Shown here piece by piece: positions 9,123 to 18,713 of a DNA stretch of 23,162 bases. Source of the stretch: Hamiltosporidium magnivora. Taxonomy: Eukaryota > Microsporidia > Dubosqiidae. The translations under genes and the position numbers were made by a program. The stretch is from the NCBI GenBank assembly GCA_004325065.1, contig PITI01000092.1, forward strand, positions 1-23,162, given 5' to 3'. Each line of letters starts with the position of its first letter. The stretch's first letter is position 1. The notes beneath the pieces are model-generated. The model ran no database searches. It worked only from the letters and a program-made list of their open reading frames with translations, and was not told the DNA's origin.

Positions 9123-9617
9123 ATGAAAATAAAAATTTTAATAGTAGTCAGTAATATTTTATGCAGTTCTTACTGTAAAAAAAGGAATTTAATGAAAAAT
9201 AGAGTGAAAAATATTTGTTGTTTGTATCGTAAACCTAATTCAAACGATATCAATGATTTTAAATTAGCTGCAGATGACTTAAATTTAAGCGAAAAACATA
9301 AAAATTCGCAACAAAAGGCCCCAATATATTCTTGCAAGACAGAGGATAGGTGTTCCGTAATATATAACAAAAATATGAGCTCTCGCAATTTTAGAAGTAA
9401 AAGGGATAGAAATTATCATAATTTTGAGACCGATCAATCAAAAGAAATGGATGTTATTCCTGACATTTCAAGTAGACCAAGAAACATTTGTACAAAAAGT
9501 AACGGAAAGCTTAGTTCGTTGAAGAAAATATTTTTTACTAATTCAAAATCTCGTTGTCCTAAAAGTCGTAGGGGCTCTTCGGATACTCAAGAGGATGAAC
9601 TAAGACAAAGATTTTAA
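9123..9617 (+). CDS. Small secreted-looking protein, lineage-specific family, copy 2
   Basis: This 164-residue protein has the same length as copy 1 and aligns with it without any gap. It starts with a hydrophobic segment (residues 3-15) and a basic stretch (19-29). The best-conserved parts are SNILCS (10-15), CC-x2-RKP (32-38), DFKLAADDLNLSE (45-57), VIYNK (79-83) and the tail SSDTQEDELRQRF (152-164). The middle is more basic than in copy 1 (RSKRDR at 91-96), which could act as a nuclear-type basic patch if the protein is exported to the host; that is speculation. Ungapped divergence at about 43% identity suggests selection on length. The homologous downstream flank shows it arose by segmental duplication. 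Function is unknown. Confidence 0.82.
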   Translation: MKIKILIVVSNILCSSYCKKRNLMKNRVKNICCLYRKPNSNDINDFKLAADDLNLSEKHKNSQQKAPIYSCKTEDRCSVIYNKNMSSRNFRSKRDRNYHNFETDQSKEMDVIPDISSRPRNICTKSNGKLSSLKKIFFTNSKSRCPKSRRGSSDTQEDELRQRF

Positions 9618-10410
9618 ACGAACAGTATTTATAGTAAACTAATTTTTTGCCATTTCTTTTTTTTTTATAATTTAATTTATCTAATATTACAACCTTAAAA
9701 TATAAATAGCATTATTTGTAGTTAAAAATTTACAAATTTTTTAAAATTATAGTTTTATATTTCATCAAAATTTTTAATTTCTTTGTGTATTCATAACTCT
9801 CATTGACTTTATAAAATGTCTAGAGACTAAAATATTCAAATAAGACGAATTAATATAAGATATAATAGGTTTTCGTAAACCCTCTCTTTGATCATTTCTT
9901 TTTTTTTGTATTAAATAATTTCAAAGCGTATATTTTAGGAGTCGATACAATTTACTATAAACAGATAGTTACTTTATAAATTTGTCAAGAAAGAATATTA
10001 AAGTTATGTGCTTAAAGATTAAAAATAAACATCGGAATCGGTTTATTTCTGATAAGATCATAGAATGGAATATTTATATGCGTTTTCTAACGTTCCAAAA
10101 AAAACAAAAGACTATATAGAATCACATCAAAAAAAACTTAATTGTAAAACCAAGCCATTTCAAAAGATTGTTTTAAAAAACGGAACTTGTATACTTCATT
10201 CTCATCATAAATCTTATAACCGAAACAACCGATTCTGGTCTTGGCCGCACTAAGAATTCATTTTCATAATCGATCCGGAGTAATATTTTACCAAAATCGC
10301 ATTTTAACTCGTACCACGGCCTTTTCTACTCAAATAATATACTATCCGTGGATTCGTCTTTTGTTTAAATATTTTTAAATTGAATCAATTGTCACAATGT
10401 TATATTACTC
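9618..10410. repeat. Duplicated non-coding block downstream of copy 2 (partner 3458-4270)
   Basis: This is homologous to the DNA following copy 1, in the same order and orientation, up to about TTAAATTGAATCA near 10375 (TTTAAATGAATTCA near 4233). A 62-codon plus-strand open frame at 10065-10253 lies inside it. The matching part of the other copy is interrupted by stops, so I do not call it a gene. The higher G+C content near 10190-10330 suggests a former coding region. Confidence 0.6.
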
Positions 10411-12857
10411 ACCAGTCAACATAAAATAAAAGTCAAAAGATTAAAGTGAAATTCTTACAATAATATTTCTCTTTCATCATATATTTATGTTTTATAGTAA
10501 TCTATTTGTTTGAGAACCAAATTAAGATTTATAGTAGCAATACATTCCGAATCTGTTTCTGATATAGCAAGTTATCATTTAATATTTCATAGTTTCAAGT
10601 TTCTTAAAATAGATTTTTCACACGAGTATAAAACACAGAACAAATAAATTTACCTATAAATGGTAAGTAAAGACTTTATGAAGAAAAGTTTTACATATGT
10701 TTTTTTACGGAATGATCGTATTTTATCCAGAATTTTCTTGTATTTAGATATGTAAGGCGTAGATATAAAATTCAAATACACATATGATAGATATCAAAAA
10801 GCTATTCCAGAGCTTATATTAAATGTTAAAAAAATATTTGCTCGAATTCAATGAAGAAATGACTTTTATACTCTTCCCATAAATTTGTCTCTTTCTCATA
10901 AGTATCACCAAAATCTGGAAAAACTATTTATTCTGTGAGCAACGGAAAGAATTCAAGGAATATATTCTAAAGCAAATAATATCTTAAGCAACAATTAAAG
11001 ATGTCTTTTTCTGCTTGATACGAACTTAAAATAAAATGAATACTTTAATTTGGTACAAGAATATTTATAAGGCTTTTTCTAGCAAATCTTCAATTAATTA
11101 TATATCAGAAAGTTCTCAATTGCGAAGGTACGGATAAAAATAAAATACGTGTTGATCTGCCAAATTAATTTATCTAAATTATATATAGAAAAATACCAAC
11201 CGGGATAAAATGAATATAAAAAAGTTTATCATGTTAAAAGAGGCGAAATACAAAGCAGAAAACTACTAAGATTTGGAGATAAGAAAATTTTGTTTTTAAG
11301 TTAAGATGAATACAGAATTTTTGGTATATAATATATTCCAAGTCTAAAATGACGCCGGGATTGTTGAGCCAAAACAATTTTGGATTATAATTAGAATAAA
11401 AACTAAGATTTAGATATAATATTAATCTGTTAATTTCTGGACATCCAATAATATAAGTCTTGAAAACGTAATTCATGGATTATTATACAAATTGGTGTGA
11501 TTTTTCGCATTCTTTCATGAATGAACATAAATTATGCTTTCAAAAAATATTCGAAAATTTATAAATACATAATGTTTTAGAATGAGTATACAAAAAATAT
11601 GGATTTCACCAAAATACCAAAGTAATTTACAATATCGAATCTAATATGGTTTAAGAGGCGAAATATAAAGATATAATGATAATGAAGCCCGAGAATACTG
11701 CAAAAACATGCTTATGATTTTCAAATCATAAATATTAAACATATTGGCCGTTGATATATATCAGGTTTTATCTAAAAGACAATACCAAAACATTTCACTT
11801 AAGATATTTTAGACTATATCGTTACCAAACAGAGTAAAATTTATCTTAAGAAATTTGAAATTCTGAATTAAATAAAAAGTAACAAAATCATTTGATACTA
11901 CATAAAATGACACTTGAAACCATTCGTGTTAAGCAAAGACCAATCTAATTCACGATTAATTGAAAAGGCTCAGAAAGATACCGACATGTATCTTCAGACA
12001 GGTGATTAAACTAATATACATTTTATGAAACCATGAGAGAAATTAAGAAATCAAACCAATATCTTTATTAATAGAATACAACTAAACCTCGAAGTACAAT
12101 TTAAAATTTTATATAAAAACAGATAAGAAACAAACAAATATAACATCATATTATCAATAAAAAAAATATTTCGAAGGTGAGGTAGTAATATACCAAAAAA
12201 ATATATTTTAAGTTTCTTAATTGATCAATCGATAAATTTAGCATTGATTCTACATTGAAATATTTAGAAAACATGAAAATATATGAATTCAAATCTAAAT
12301 AATTCCTTTTGTGAGGAATCATAATCAAATTTGAAAAATGGGCAACCCTAAGAAAGAATGATGACATAAACAAAATATTTTTTTAAAAACCGTTTTATTG
12401 TTAGTAAATGATTATTATTCTTATTAATATTAAAAAAATATTTTCTACGGCATAAAATTTTTATTAAGCTTTAGATGTAGCGTATTTATTTTTAAAACTG
12501 ATTTTTTAGAATTTTAGTAAAAAATAAAAATTTAAACTTGATAATCTAAGATGGACTTTTTAATTTGTATATTCTATTTGAGAGAAGTAATTAAAAATTA
12601 GATTTTTGGTAAAAAGAAATTTACAAATAAAAGCTTAAAAACGAAATTAATACATCTTTAGTTTTTTAATTATTTCGATATTCAAATGAGATATTTATAT
12701 TTCTAGAAACAACTACAATTAAATTTAGAAACTACTAAATACGATACAAATGTTTTAAAAATAAATGAATTTTATAAAACAAATCAAAAAAATATAATTC
12801 GTCTATAAAACAAATATGTTTCATAAAACAAACAAAAACCGAATTTTATAATAAAAT
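10411..12857. other. Gene desert upstream of the phosphatase gene
   Basis: No convincing gene was found on either strand. The minus-strand open frames at 11234-11476 and 12146-12373 are hydrophobic, motif-less and A/T-driven. A decayed internal repeat is visible: AAAATACCAA then AAGAGGCGAAATACAAAG at 11190-11255 recurs as AAAATACCAA then AAGAGGCGAAATATAAAG at 11611-11670. The last 90 bp carry three copies of ATAAAACAAA (12774, 12805, 12823) just before the phosphatase start, possibly part of its promoter. Confidence 0.4.
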
Positions 12858-13730
12858 ATGAATTTAATTGTTATAAATCTTATTTTGTATTTTATAAGCG
12901 CAGAAAAAATAGAATATTGTGTTTCTGGCGAACAAAAACGTTATATAATAAATTCACCGCCAAAACTTAAAAATTTTAGAGCATCGCTACTTAAAAAGTT
13001 TCCTGTCAGTGTTTCTATAGAAAAGAGACAGAAAGAGTTGAAAAACAAAGATATAAAAGATTTAGAAAATCTTAATATTTCTGGAAGTGCACAGCCAAAT
13101 ATTTTACAATTGACTTCTTTATTAAATATATTGAATACTCTAAGTAAAAAAATTATATTTGTAGATTTGAGAGCAGAAAGTCATTTTTTTATATCACCAA
13201 CTGATAATATAACATTGGATTGTAAAAAATACGATGAAGATATTATTAATCAAGAAGAAATAGACACCAAGGATTTCACAGAACCTTATCATGTTGTAAT
13301 GACCTATAACAGAAAAGAAAAGAAAGTGGTGAAAGTAGAAGATGTCATAACCGAAAAAAAGTTTATAGAAAGAGATTTTTCTGATACGGTTGAATATTAT
13401 AGAATGCCTATTAAGGACCATATGGCACCAGATAGAGAAATATTAGATAAATTTATAAATTTTATAGAAGGCAAACCAAAAGGAACATACTGGATTCATT
13501 TTCATTGTAATGGAGGAAAGGGAAGAACTACATACATGATGACTATTATGGATATTCTTATAAACGGAAAAAACTCTACATTAGACGAAATAATTGGAAG
13601 GATGTATCTTTTAGGAGGAAGTGATATGTCAGAATTTAATGATAAACACAAAAATCAACATTATAAAAGATATCAAATTTTAAAAGGAACCTATCAAGAT
13701 ATTATTAAGAAAAAAATTAAAATCAATTAA
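12858..13730 (+). CDS. Secreted PTP-like inositol-polyphosphate phosphatase (PTP-like phytase family)
   Basis: This 290-residue protein carries a cysteine-phosphatase P-loop, H-C-NGGKG-R-T at residues 216-224. Cys217 would be the nucleophile, Arg223 the phosphate-binding residue and Asp187 (in PIKDHMAPD, 184-192) the probable general acid. The surrounding pattern WIHFHC-x2-G-x-GRTT is that of the bacterial PTP-like phytases, which hydrolyse inositol polyphosphates such as phytate. Further family blocks are the N-terminal FRAS (40-43), LNISGSAQ (72-79) and VDLRAESH (102-109). Residues 2-15 form a cleavable-looking signal peptide, so the product is probably secreted or sent into the endomembrane system. 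An in-frame TAA at 12852-12854 fixes the start; a possible AATAAA lies at 13796-13801. No bacterial neighbours remain and base use is as A/T-rich as the other genes, so any transfer is old. True substrate is uncertain; a protein phosphatase role is possible. Confidence 0.85.
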   Translation: MNLIVINLILYFISAEKIEYCVSGEQKRYIINSPPKLKNFRASLLKKFPVSVSIEKRQKELKNKDIKDLENLNISGSAQPNILQLTSLLNILNTLSKKIIFVDLRAESHFFISPTDNITLDCKKYDEDIINQEEIDTKDFTEPYHVVMTYNRKEKKVVKVEDVITEKKFIERDFSDTVEYYRMPIKDHMAPDREILDKFINFIEGKPKGTYWIHFHCNGGKGRTTYMMTIMDILINGKNSTLDEIIGRMYLLGGSDMSEFNDKHKNQHYKRYQILKGTYQDIIKKKIKIN

Positions 13731-16700
13731 TTTAATAATTTTATAGAATAGAGGTTTGATGTTAAAAGTATGCTATTTGCAAAAAAAATTCTATGAATAA
13801 AAATCAAACTTTATTGTTTTAAAATACGATTTATCTAAATATATTTAATCTTCCTAAATAGATAAATATTATTTTTAAGTATTAAACTAATAAATTTAAA
13901 ATATACAATCACTAGATTTATCGTGAATCTTTAAAATCAATAAATTTATGAAGTTTTAAAACTTTTCTGGTAATTTAAAAAATAAAATTAATTTAAATGA
14001 TGTATTGTAGGAAAATATATTTTTATTTTTTCATTTTTTTTTCTTGAAAATATCAAAAAAATATTTATTAATTAAGATTTATGGTTATTATAAATGAAAA
14101 AACAACGGAATGTTAAATTGGGTTGTCTAACTTCATTTTTCGATTTGGATAACTTTATCCATAGATTATATTTTCCTGAAAAATGACTGACAATTATAAT
14201 ATGTAGATATACTTCGTATCTTGCTGTTTCTAACCACTGAATGTTAGTATTTCCGACAAACCAAATGTTTATTTTAAAAAAATCCGAACTCTATGTGTTC
14301 CTTTAGATACTTTATTAAGTACCATAGGCATTTTTCGGGTCCGTATTGGAATAAAATATCAAAATATTCCTTCTATACAACCAATAGATAGTATCGAATG
14401 CATTTATAAGCAAAAAAATCGGTAAAAATTAGATATATTTTTAGGTATTAAAAAAATTTATGTCATTTAATAATTTTTGTTAGATTTTCTTTTCAGGTAT
14501 TGATTATTGCGTCCTTGAATACCAAATTAAACCGAAGATCTGCTTTTACTTTGCAAATAAACCATGTTTTCTCATCTGTTTTTTTGGTTTGATCAAGTTG
14601 TAAGAATCTTACCAATAAATCTTACCACCCACCTAATATATTTAAACTTTCCCAACTAATATACCCAGTTTTATTCTGAAGTCAAACTATATCGGTAAAA
14701 TTCAGTCTTGTTTTATTCAGAATGATCATTTTTTTTTTTAATTTTCAAATTTAACCGTACTTTAAAATCATTACAATTAAAGTCTATTTAGACAAATCAA
14801 GTGCTTTATTATATTTATGAGGTATAAGGGTATAGAGTTTTCTCGGTAAAAATTTAATAATTTGATCAATAAAAAGTATTTAACCATGTACGAACATTTA
14901 CTTAACTATGAACTCTAAAATTAATTTATATATTCGATAAAACGCCTTTCTTCATCACTCAATGCCTTTTTTTTTATTTTTAATCATCATAAATATTTTG
15001 CGTTATTATGTAAGCAACTTTGCTTTTTATACATAATTTGTGAATTCTTAGCTTATAAAACATTCAAATCATATCTAATTCTTATTTTTAATTTTTAACT
15101 TTAAAATAACATTTGAGACACCATATAAATCTTGCTATAAATTTTTGATTTATCGATTTAAACTACTCTTTTGAATATATGTTATATTCTTTCCGTAATC
15201 AGATAAAAAACGTTTTTTAAAATAATTTCATATTAAAATTTAATGTCATCAAGTACTTTTTAAAAAATATAAATTTTTCTTTTTTTGCTAAATTATATTC
15301 TCAAAAGTATTTTATTGGTTCTATTGTAAAATTTTTTCGTTTTATTTCGTTTTTCCAAATAATTAAAATTGGAATCTGTTTTTTAAGACTTATCAAACAT
15401 GTTTTTTCATTCAATATGTATATATTTAATTTATTGTTTTCGTATTTCTAGTAAAAGTATAATTATGGTAATTTTCTTGCAATTCTGAAATGTTTCTAAA
15501 GTTTTAAACTCACATGCACGAAGAATATTGTCTCGAACTGAATGTTGATGTAAAAAAACTAGGTTTACAAAATAATCGCAAGGATTGGGATTACATAGCC
15601 AAATATTGCCATTTCTGAATATAAAAAAGAAATACAGAAAGGAAAATAAAAGATTTGAAATGATAAATTTGGCCTATTGAAATCATATATTATATTTTTT
15701 TTTTAATAATATTCTATACACGGTAAGGCATTCGCAACACACATCTCAGCTTTAAATTTTTAGTGTAAAAAAAAATAGAATGATTCTCAAGCTCACTAAT
15801 AAAAACATATTTTTTATTTTCGATAATATGGCAGAAATTTTAGAAAGCATTTGATTATTCGAATTCAACAAACTTAATTGTTTTAGAAGCTATTTTGAGA
15901 ATTAAACTGAACGTAAACTTCTTTATAACTTAAGATTTATTTGCTCTTATTTATAATATTAATAATACTTTCGTTTAAAATTATTCGAAAACTGTTTCAA
16001 CTTAGCCTTTGGCATATGTTTTAAAAAATGACTACAAATGCGGTTTTTATTCGTATCTCCTGCTGTAAATGAGCACTAAGAAGTGGAGTAATCGGTTTAT
16101 ATATCATTTAACTTCTTCACCATGGTATACAAATCAACAGGTTTGCCATTGATACCTTAGAAAGCAATGAAAAGTTATTCTATTGATTACATATAACAGA
16201 AATATACGTAAGTTTTATATATATATCAATTTATGAAAATATTTTGTTTACCATAAAAAATCTAGAATAGGTAATGGGAACATAAACACCTCTGTATATA
16301 GTTTGAGTTATTATAAGCTTTCTATTTCTAATTTTTTCAGAAATATTTCTCTTATAAGATAAAACAACGAAGAAAAGTCCAAATAAAGATAATTAAAATA
16401 CAAAAACGTTTAAAAATTGTTGTATCTAGATATATAATCAATTCAGATTGCGAAAATTTTTCGCGGAAAAATAATTTTTTTTTGTACCTTATAAACTTTT
16501 TAAGAATAACTGTAATCAATCATGTACCAATTGATTTCAAAGAAGAAAATACGCCAACTTAATTGCACCAAAAAGAAAAGAGAAAACCATTTAAAACTAG
16601 ATACAAATATTCAAAGGTTTACATCAATAATGGAGTTATGTGCAATGATAGATTTATAAATAATATGATCAGCACATCAAATTTCATAAAAAAACAATTT

Positions 16701-18162
16701 ACCAGAAAATAGTAAATTGATTTCTACTAAACTGGTTAATTAAGAAATATAATTCTGCAAATAATAGATTGCTCGCTCGATGAAGATATAAAATTTCTTA
16801 AACTATTTATTTCATTTGTTAGAAGCAATTTACTAACTTGAAATTCAACGATATATTGTCATTTTATTTGGAATTCAATATTTTTTCGCTAGTTTAACTT
16901 TTTTTGGTTTCTCTATACTCTTCCTTGTTTTTTTTATTGTAAACCATGAAATAGAATTTAATTATTAAAAGCTCTGATTTTAAAAAAGTATATTTATAAA
17001 ATTAAATTCTTAGTTTTAAGAATTTGCGATATTTAAACGATTCAAATACAGAGTCTATTCTAGTCTAATTTGTACACCCGAAAATATTGAATGAATTCAT
17101 TTATTTGTGTGTCGAATATATGATATTAAATATTAACGTCTATAAATCCATGCAGCTTATAAATTATAATTGTGGTTTTGCTCTTTTATATGTTTAAATT
17201 AGTACAACTGACTTGTTTGTTGAGTAGCAGATAATTTATAAGAAAATTGGGGATTTTTTGAAATTTCATAGGGAAACCGGAAAAATAAATGTTTGGATGT
17301 ATAAATCAATGTTTATAGAATAGAATCAATATGAAAATATTCTCAACCGGAGAAATTCTAACTTAATAACATTTCAATTAATAAAATATTCGTCTTCTGA
17401 AAGTAACTAAACTCGAGATTTATAAAGATTTTCGAGTACGAGAGGCTTTGAAATAGCCTACACCTCTTCTCTATGTTAAACAAATACTCTACAAAAGCAA
17501 CAGCTGTAAAATATTCTTGTCTGATAGGATTGAATCTAGATACAAAAAAGAATTAATGCCGATATTTTAGTATATTAGAGACATGAAGTATATATGTATC
17601 AAAATATAGATAATATAATGCGCCTAAATTTCTTTAAATTCAAAAAAATTGCGAGAATCAGGAAGTAAAAAGAAAAATTTTAACCATTCAAATTAATTAA
17701 GGAACTAGAAATATTAGAACGTTATAAAATATACCCAGAAAACTTTAATTTATCATATTCTTCAAATTAATCCGGGAATAAAACGCAGAAGTAACTCTTA
17801 AATTTTGACCAGAATTGAAAGTAGCTAATATTATGAAAAAAACTTAAAAAATAGACAGGCAAGATTTAGAAAAAATTTAGAAAGTCTTCCTTTTAGTAAT
17901 TCTATGTTAGCTGGGTTGGTATCTTATATAAATTATCATCATTGGGTAAAATTTAGATTTATAGAATATATTAGAAGATAGCAAAGTTAAAAGTCTGGCG
18001 AAAGTTAAACATTACATCGAAAAAATTTACTGATTTAATATCAATTTTTATATTACTTTATTTTGAGACTTAAATTTGAAGGAAATGAGAGTAAAAAAAT
18101 ATTTTTGATTCAAATTTTTGTATAAACATTAGATATTTTAGATTTGGATAAATGAATAAATT
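13731..18162. other. Gene desert, about 4.4 kb, with no supportable gene
   Basis: No open frame of useful length was seen on either strand. The left part (about 13950-15480) is T-rich on the plus strand; parts of the right half, especially 17500-18160, are A-rich. One short protein-like reading, MHEEYCLELNVDVKKLGLQN onward, runs from 15514 to a stop at 15616-15618 (34 codons), with a stop just upstream. It is too short to call and may be a fragment of a dead gene. No tRNA-like T-arm or other RNA gene was recognised. Confidence 0.4.
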
Positions 18163-18654
18163 TTAAGGTGTTTTTATCAACTGCTCTTCTTCTGAATCTG
18201 ATATTTCCTCATGGTATTTACATTTAAGATACTTTGAACTTCGTGCAATTAATTTCTTAAACGAGCCAAAATTTAAATTGCATTTTTTATCGTTTTTTTT
18301 GCCTTTACTAGAGACACAAGGCGTATCATTTGATATATTTGAACAAAGAACTTCGGAATTTATAGAAATAGCACCGGCGTGATTTATAAAACGACTAGAC
18401 TCACTTGATCTATTGCACATGACTGTAGTAATAATGACAGGAATAGTAGAATATATCGACTTTCGATTTATTTCTCTATGTTTTTCATCCAAGTTTGAGT
18501 CATATTCAGTCGGCTTTGCAACAAAATTATTGTCCGTTTTGGGTCTATGAAACACAGAAGATATTCTTTTAAACTTTTGCTTCAATAAAGTCAGATTTTT
18601 AATGTAGTGGATACATAGAACATGACACAAGACAACTAAAAGAGCAAATCTCAT
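18163..18654 (-). CDS. Small secreted-looking protein, lineage-specific family, copy 3 (divergent)
   Basis: This 163-residue protein is the most divergent family member and lies in the opposite orientation. It keeps the family layout: a hydrophobic N-terminus (3-15), a basic segment (19-30), HRPK (36-39, in place of RKP), LDEKHREINRKSIYS (55-69, matching LSEKHK...IYS of copy 2), a Cys-Asn-Arg-Ser block (80-83), GSFKKLIARSSKYLK (130-144), and an acidic tail SDSEEEQL (152-159). The cysteine positions differ from copies 1 and 2. A TAA directly abuts the start codon upstream (18655-18657), so no longer N-terminus is possible. The 19-bp element shared with copy 1 sits 40 bp upstream. It is a real gene by conservation of length and both termini; its role is unknown. 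Confidence 0.76.
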   Translation of the reverse strand: MRFALLVVLCHVLCIHYIKNLTLLKQKFKRISSVFHRPKTDNNFVAKPTEYDSNLDEKHREINRKSIYSTIPVIITTVMCNRSSESSRFINHAGAISINSEVLCSNISNDTPCVSSKGKKNDKKCNLNFGSFKKLIARSSKYLKCKYHEEISDSEEEQLIKTP

Positions 18655-18694
18655 TTAGAAAATTATATTTTTATAATTTATAGTAAATATTTAA

Positions 18695-18713
18695 TTATCG
18701 ATAAAAATGTTTT
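18695..18713 (-). promoter_or_regulatory. Shared upstream element of copy 3 (partner 2900-2918)
   Basis: On the minus strand this reads AAAACATTTTTATCGATAA, one mismatch from the element upstream of copy 1, at nearly the same distance from the start codon (40 versus 44 bp). Confidence 0.5.

Noticed and set aside
10065..10253. 62-codon plus-strand open frame in the duplicated block after copy 2
   Set aside because: The homologous stretch after copy 1 is not open in this frame, no motif is recognisable, and the segment fits a decayed sequence.
13194..13421. Minus-strand open frame inside the phosphatase gene
   Set aside because: Antisense shadow of a well-supported gene.
2963..13730. Idea that the 6.16-kb spacing reflects a full tandem duplication including the phosphatase gene
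   Set aside because: Homology stops near 4270/10410, and no phosphatase remnant is visible at the expected place (about 6700-7570).
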